Assembly (NCBI RefSeq): GCF_032464895.1 | Contig: NZ_JAWDIC010000004.1 | Coordinates: 372,001 to 436,000, forward strand | Direction: 5' to 3' | Origin: Phycicoccus sp. M110.8 | Lineage (GTDB): Bacteria; Actinomycetota; Actinomycetes; Actinomycetales; Dermatophilaceae | Length of the DNA: 64,000 nucleotides | Shown here: positions 59,880-64,000 of the stretch, piece by piece | Layout of the letters: each line of letters opens with the position of its first letter | How positions within the stretch are numbered: position 1 is the first letter of the stretch | The notes under the pieces: model-generated | Database searches by the model: none | What the model saw: only the letters and a program-made list of their open reading frames with translations | Told to the model about the DNA's origin: nothing | Translations under genes and position numbers: made by a program

Positions 59880-61694
59880 GTGGCACTCAACCCGTACACC
59901 CGCAAGCCGCTGAAGGTCCTGGCCTGGCTGGCCGCGATCGCGGTGGGCCTCGGCGCGCTGCTGTTCAGCGCCAACACCTGGGGCACCGGCAGTTGGACCC
60001 CCAAGCTGGGCCTGGACCTCGAGGGCGGCACCGAGATGGTGCTGCAGCCCAAGCTGGTCGGCAACCAGAAGGTGTCGAGCCAGCAGCTCGAGCAGGCCCG
60101 CGGCATCATCGTCCAGCGCATCGACTCCAACGGTGTCTCCGGCGCCGAGGTGACCACGCGCGGCAACGACATCGTCGTGTCGATGCCGGGTGAGCCCTCG
60201 CGACAGGACGAGGACGCGATCCGCCGCTCCTCGCAGATGCAGTTCCGCGGCGTGCTGGTCTCCGGCCCGGGAACGAACCAGCCGGCCCCCACGGGCACCG
60301 CCACCGGCACCGGCACGGCGACGGGCTCGCCGACCGGCACCGCCACCGGCACGGCCACCGCACCGGTGCCGACGGCCTCCGGCGCGGCCACGACGACGGC
60401 CAAGAGCGCGCTTCCCGGCTCGTTCCTCCAGGCGACGACGCCGCCGCCCACCCCGTCCGCGACCACGGGCGCGGCGACCGCCACCACCGGGGCCGCGACC
60501 CCGACCGGCACCGCCACCACCGGCGCGACCGGCGGCACGCCGACCAACCCCAACGACCTGGCGTGGGTGACGCCGGAGCTGCAGCAGCAGTTCCAGGCGC
60601 TCGACTGCTCCAAGCCCGGCGTGCTCGACAACATCGTCAACGACCCGAAGAAGCCGCTGGTCACCTGCAGCGACGACGGCGTCGAGAAGTTCATCCTCGG
60701 ACCGGTCATCGTCGACGGCAACCAGATCGACAAGGCCGCGGCCGGCTACCGCCCGCTGTCCAACGGCCAGCCCTCGAGCACCGTCGAGATCCAGCTGTCG
60801 TTCAAGTCCGCCGGCGCCAAGGCGTACGGCGAGGCGAGCAAGCGCATGGTCGGCCTCGAGTCGCCGCGCAACCGGATGGCCGCAGTGCTGGACAACCGGT
60901 CGATCGTCGCCCCGTCGTTCAACGAGGCGATCCTCAACGGCTCGGCCAGTATCACCGGCAACTTCACCATCGAGAGCGCCCGCGCCCTCGCCAACCAGCT
61001 CAAGTTCGGCGCGCTGCCGATCTCGTTCACGCTGCAGACGCGCGAGCAGATCAGCCCGACGCTCGGCTCCGAGCAGCTCACCATGGGCCTCGCGGCCGGA
61101 CTCATCGGCCTGCTCCTCGTGGCGGTCTACTCGCTGTTCCAGTACCGCGCCCTCGGACTGGTGACCGTCGCCAGCATCGCGATCGCGGGGCTCCTGACCT
61201 ACCTGCTCATCACGATCCTCGGCTGGTCCCACAACTACCGCCTCGACATGGCCGGCGTGACGGGCCTGGTGGTGGCGATCGGTGTCACGGCCGACTCGTT
61301 CATCGTCTACTTCGAGCGCGTCCGCGACGAGGTCCGCGAGGGCCGTCCGCTGCGCGCAGCGGTCGAGACCGGCTGGCGGCGTGCCCGCCGGACCATCCTG
61401 GTGGCCGACGGCGTCAACTTCCTCGCGGCCGTGGTGCTGTACTTCCTGGCCTCCTCGGGGGTGCGCGGCTTCGCGTTCACCCTCGGCCTCACCACGCTGC
61501 TCGACATCCTCGTCGTCTTCCTGTTCACCCACCCCGTGGTGGGGATCCTGGCCGAGACGAAGTTCTTCGGCGGCGGCCACAAGTGGTCCGGCCTCAGCCC
61601 TGAGCGCCTCGGGGCCAAGGTGACGCCGCGCTACGTGGGACGGGGGCGGTTCGCCGTACCCGCCGCCACCGCGACCCAGGGGAGCGCCCGATGA
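59880..61694 (+). CDS. secD: Protein translocase subunit SecD
   Basis: 604 residues from the GTG at 59880. The N-terminal helix and LGLDLEGGTEMVL motif start the first periplasmic (P1) domain. A Thr/Gly/Ala/Pro-rich insertion (about 136-222) interrupts P1 before QFQALDCSKPGVLDN. The C-terminal six-helix RND-type core has GLAAGLIGLLLVAVYSLFQYR, VTGLVVAIGVTADSFIVYFERVRDE and GVNFLAAVVLYFLASSGVRGFAFTLGLTTLLDI. With SecF it uses the proton gradient to finish protein export. Coupled to secF by an ATGA overlap. Confidence 0.97.
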   Translation: MALNPYTRKPLKVLAWLAAIAVGLGALLFSANTWGTGSWTPKLGLDLEGGTEMVLQPKLVGNQKVSSQQLEQARGIIVQRIDSNGVSGAEVTTRGNDIVVSMPGEPSRQDEDAIRRSSQMQFRGVLVSGPGTNQPAPTGTATGTGTATGSPTGTATGTATAPVPTASGAATTTAKSALPGSFLQATTPPPTPSATTGAATATTGAATPTGTATTGATGGTPTNPNDLAWVTPELQQQFQALDCSKPGVLDNIVNDPKKPLVTCSDDGVEKFILGPVIVDGNQIDKAAAGYRPLSNGQPSSTVEIQLSFKSAGAKAYGEASKRMVGLESPRNRMAAVLDNRSIVAPSFNEAILNGSASITGNFTIESARALANQLKFGALPISFTLQTREQISPTLGSEQLTMGLAAGLIGLLLVAVYSLFQYRALGLVTVASIAIAGLLTYLLITILGWSHNYRLDMAGVTGLVVAIGVTADSFIVYFERVRDEVREGRPLRAAVETGWRRARRTILVADGVNFLAAVVLYFLASSGVRGFAFTLGLTTLLDILVVFLFTHPVVGILAETKFFGGGHKWSGLSPERLGAKVTPRYVGRGRFAVPAATATQGSAR

Positions 61695-62869
61695 TCAACT
61701 TCGCCCAGCTCGGCAACGACCTCTACACCGGCAAGCGGTCGGTCCGGTTCATCGAGAACCGCCGCCGCTGGTACATCGCGTCCGGCGTCGTCATGGTGAT
61801 CGCGCTCGTGGGCCTGCTCGTGTTCCGGCTCAACCTGGGCCTGGAGTTCACGGGGGGCTCGGAGTTCCGCGTCTCCACCACGCCCGCCGGCACGTCCAGC
61901 TACGAGACCCGCGCCAAGGACGCCGTCCGCTCGGTCGGATCGGCGCAGGACGCCAACGTCACCAAGCTCGGCAACAGCACCGTGCGCGTGCAGACCGAGC
62001 AGCTCAACGACGCCCAGTCGGCGAACGTCCGCGACGCCCTGGCCAAGGAGTTCGACGTCCCCACCGACAAGGTGAGCGCGAGCTTCATCGGCCCGTCGTG
62101 GGGTGCCTCGCTGAGCCAGCAGGCCCTGCGTGCCCTGGTCGTCTTCCTCGTGCTGACGATGCTGGTCATGGCGCTGTACTTCCGCACCTGGAAGATGGCC
62201 CTGTCGGCCCTGGTCGCCCTGGTCCACGACATGATCATCACCGTCGGCATCTACGCCCTCACCGGCTTCGAGGTGTCCCCGGCGACGATGATCGGCTTCC
62301 TGACCGTCCTCGGCTACTCGCTCTACGACACGGTCGTCGTCTTCGACAAGGTGCGCGAGAACACCAACGAGGCGTTCGCCGGCAAGCGGGTCACCTACGC
62401 CCAGGCCGCGAACCTCGCCGTGAACCAGACCGTGGTCCGCTCGATCAACACCACCGTGGTCGCGCTCCTGCCGACCTTGGCGGTGCTGGTCGTGGGCTTC
62501 GCGACCATCGGCCCGGGCACGCTGCTCGACCTCTCGCTCGTGCTGTTCATCGGCATGGCGGTGGGCGCGTACTCCTCGATCTTCATCGCCACGCCGCTGC
62601 TCGTGACGCTGCGTGCCAAGGAGCCGGAGGTGCAGCAGCTCGAGAAGGCCGCCCTGCGCTACCAGCAGCGCCACGGTGCGCCGACCTCCCACGACGTCGC
62701 CCCGCACGCCCACGAGGCGCCGGAGCCGGCCGACGAGGCCGGCGAGGAGGGAGCCGAGCGCGAGGGGGTCCCGGCCGGGGCCCGTCCCGCGGTCGCCCGT
62801 GAGACGCACCGGTACGCCACCTCGGGCCCGCGCAACCAGCCGCGGCGTGCACCCAAGTCGCGGCGCTGA
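61691..62869 (+). CDS. secF: Protein translocase subunit SecF
   Basis: 392 residues. RRRWYIASGVVMVIALVGLLVFRLNLGLEFTGGSEF opens the protein. The RND-type core has VSPATMIGFLTVLGYSLYDTVVVFDKVRENT and NQTVVRSINTTVVALLPTLAVLVVG. A charged, Pro/Glu-rich cytosolic tail (about 315-392) is longer than in E. coli SecF, as seen in other actinobacteria. It works with SecD. Starts inside the secD stop. Confidence 0.97.
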   Translation: MINFAQLGNDLYTGKRSVRFIENRRRWYIASGVVMVIALVGLLVFRLNLGLEFTGGSEFRVSTTPAGTSSYETRAKDAVRSVGSAQDANVTKLGNSTVRVQTEQLNDAQSANVRDALAKEFDVPTDKVSASFIGPSWGASLSQQALRALVVFLVLTMLVMALYFRTWKMALSALVALVHDMIITVGIYALTGFEVSPATMIGFLTVLGYSLYDTVVVFDKVRENTNEAFAGKRVTYAQAANLAVNQTVVRSINTTVVALLPTLAVLVVGFATIGPGTLLDLSLVLFIGMAVGAYSSIFIATPLLVTLRAKEPEVQQLEKAALRYQQRHGAPTSHDVAPHAHEAPEPADEAGEEGAEREGVPAGARPAVARETHRYATSGPRNQPRRAPKSRR

Positions 62870-62888
62870 GCCGGACGGGGACCCGCCG

Positions 62889-63440
62889 ATGACGACCGAC
62901 GAGACCACCACGACTCTCGCCGAGCGCGTGGACCGCACCCTGCGCGACATCCCCGACTTCCCCGAGCCCGGCGTGGTCTTCAAGGACGTCACGCCGGTGC
63001 TCGCCGACGGTGCGCTGTTCGGTGACATCGTGCGCGACATGGCGCAGCGGTATGCCGGGCGCGTCGACGTCGTCGCGGGCGTGGAGGCCCGGGGCTTCAT
63101 CTTCGGTGCCGCCCTGGCCCACGAGCTCGGCCTCGGGTTCGTCCCGGTCCGCAAGGCGGGCAAGCTGCCCGGTGCCACGGTGTCGCTGTCCTACGCGCTC
63201 GAGTACGGCAACGCGACCATCGAGGTGCACGAGGACGGCTTCGAGCCCGGGGCGCGCGTGCTGGTCGTCGACGACGTGCTGGCCACCGGCGGGACGGCCG
63301 AGGCGGCCTGCCGGCTCGTCGAGCAGGTCGGGGCCACCGTGGTGGCGTTCGAGACGCTCGTCGAGCTGACCTTCCTCGGAGGTCGCGGTCGCCTGGCCGG
63401 GCGCGAGGTGCACACGACGGTCGTCGTCACGGGGGACTGA
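62889..63440 (+). CDS. apt: Adenine phosphoribosyltransferase
   Basis: 183 residues from the ATG at 62889. IPDFPEPGVVFKDVTPVLAD, VVAGVEARGFIFGAALAHELGLGFVPVRKAGKLP and the PRPP loop VLVVDDVLATGGTAEA are diagnostic. It makes AMP from adenine and PRPP. It follows secF by 19 bp and precedes rel by 50 bp, the usual actinobacterial order. A longer in-frame reading from 62613 would run into secF and is rejected. Confidence 0.96.
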   Translation: MTTDETTTTLAERVDRTLRDIPDFPEPGVVFKDVTPVLADGALFGDIVRDMAQRYAGRVDVVAGVEARGFIFGAALAHELGLGFVPVRKAGKLPGATVSLSYALEYGNATIEVHEDGFEPGARVLVVDDVLATGGTAEAACRLVEQVGATVVAFETLVELTFLGGRGRLAGREVHTTVVVTGD

Positions 63441-63490
63441 GACGGCCGGACCCGCGTCGGCGGCACGGCCGCATCACGTAGGCTCTTGTC

Positions 63491-64000
63491 ATGACTGAGG
63501 ACGTCGTCACCGGGCCCGTGCCCACGGGCGCGTCCTCGGCGAGCCGGGTCCGGGCCAGGCTGGCCCGCTTCGGGGCTCGCGGCGCCCCCGCGAACCCCGT
63601 CCTCGAGCCGCTGCTGCAGACGGTCCGGGCCACCCACCCCAAGGCCGACCTGACCGTCATCCAGCGCGCCTACGTCGTCGCCGAGGAGGCCCACCGGGGC
63701 CAGAAGCGCAAGTCCGGCGACGCGTACATCACGCACCCGCTCGCGGTCACGACCATCCTTGCCGAGCTCGGCATGACGCCGGCCACGCTGGCCGCGGCGC
63801 TGCTGCACGACACGGTCGAGGACACGGCATACGGGCTCGACCAGCTGGAGAAGGACTTCGGCCACGAGGTCGCGATGCTGGTCGACGGCGTCACCAAGCT
63901 CGACAAGGTGACCTACGGCGACGCGGCCCAGGCCGAGACGGTCCGCAAGATGGTCGTCGCGATGGCCAAGGACATCCGCGTCCTGGTCATCAAGCTGGCC
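63491..64000 (+). CDS. rel: Bifunctional (p)ppGpp synthetase/hydrolase Rel, N-terminal part
   Basis: The first 170 codons, truncated by the window edge. After a 50-residue N-terminal arm, [31 protein letters not shown] and [13 protein letters not shown] form the HD hydrolase domain (metal-binding His/Asp pairs), followed by [10 protein letters not shown]. The synthetase and TGS/ACT domains should lie beyond base 64000. ATG at 63491. It governs the stringent response. Confidence 0.95.
   Translation, partial: MTEDVVTGPVPTGASSASRVRARLARFGARGAPANPVLEPLLQTVRATHPKADLTVIQRAYVVAEEAHRGQKRKSGDAYITHPLAVTTILAELGMTPATLAAALLHDTVEDTAYGLDQLEKDFGHEVAMLVDGVTKLDKVTYGDAAQAETVRKMVVAMAKDIRVLVIKLA

Overview
The window is a chromosomal segment of a very high-GC actinobacterium. 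The main evidence is the gene order thrS–HIT–pgsA–patA–pimA (phosphatidylinositol mannoside synthesis) followed by pdxS–pdxT–yebC–ruvCAB–yajC–secD–secF–apt–rel. Frequent GTG starts, ATGA/GTGA overlaps and a complete DosR/DosS dormancy system agree with this. A Micrococcales member, perhaps Intrasporangiaceae, is my inference and is not proven by the sequence. I see no phage, insertion sequence, CRISPR array or rRNA; the one RNA gene is tRNA-Val(CAC).

Region 1 (about 1-25,100) is a dormancy/hypoxia island. On the minus strand it starts with narK, a His-tailed hemerythrin and the first codons of narG. It continues with an Rv2004c-like kinase/P-loop protein, pyruvate phosphate dikinase, six universal stress proteins, a CBS-BON protein, two split-barrel flavin proteins and an acyl-CoA hydrolase/CoA-transferase. 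The DosS-type sensor (His149 and Tyr171 at the haem positions) and the DosR-type regulator are also here. Six near-identical sites with the core GGGACYTTSGNCCY lie 40-110 bp upstream of these genes and resemble the mycobacterial DosR box. Set among them are an SDR, a UvrA paralogue, a MASE1 histidine kinase, a DUF4185-like lipoprotein and an OsmC protein.

Region 2 (25,100-44,400) is metabolic: an FMN reductase/LLM flavin pair with a palindromic operator, a CapA-like lipoprotein, pabB-pabC, a tRNA gene, a MOSC-like protein, the tmsA-tmsB pair for 10-methyl-branched fatty acids, a VOC protein and an FAD monooxygenase. An acyl-CoA oxidase–TetR unit then diverges from fadA–fabG4–htdX-like genes around a perfect 11-bp inverted repeat. 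Two GNATs and an NAD(P)-binding protein close it.

Region 3 (44,400-64,000) is conserved housekeeping: thrS, the PIM pathway (interrupted by an HTTM/DCC cassette), a UPF0016/TMEM165 cation transporter behind a probable yybP-ykoY Mn2+ riboswitch, PLP synthase (pdxS, pdxT), yebC, an SOS-boxed ruvCAB operon, the Sec accessory genes yajC-secD-secF, apt, and the start of rel.

Two sequence-level signals cut across the genes. The octamer GTATGCCG (either strand) recurs about every 1.5 kb and forces rare codons. A tandem pair of 59-bp palindromes lies at 52,904-53,036.
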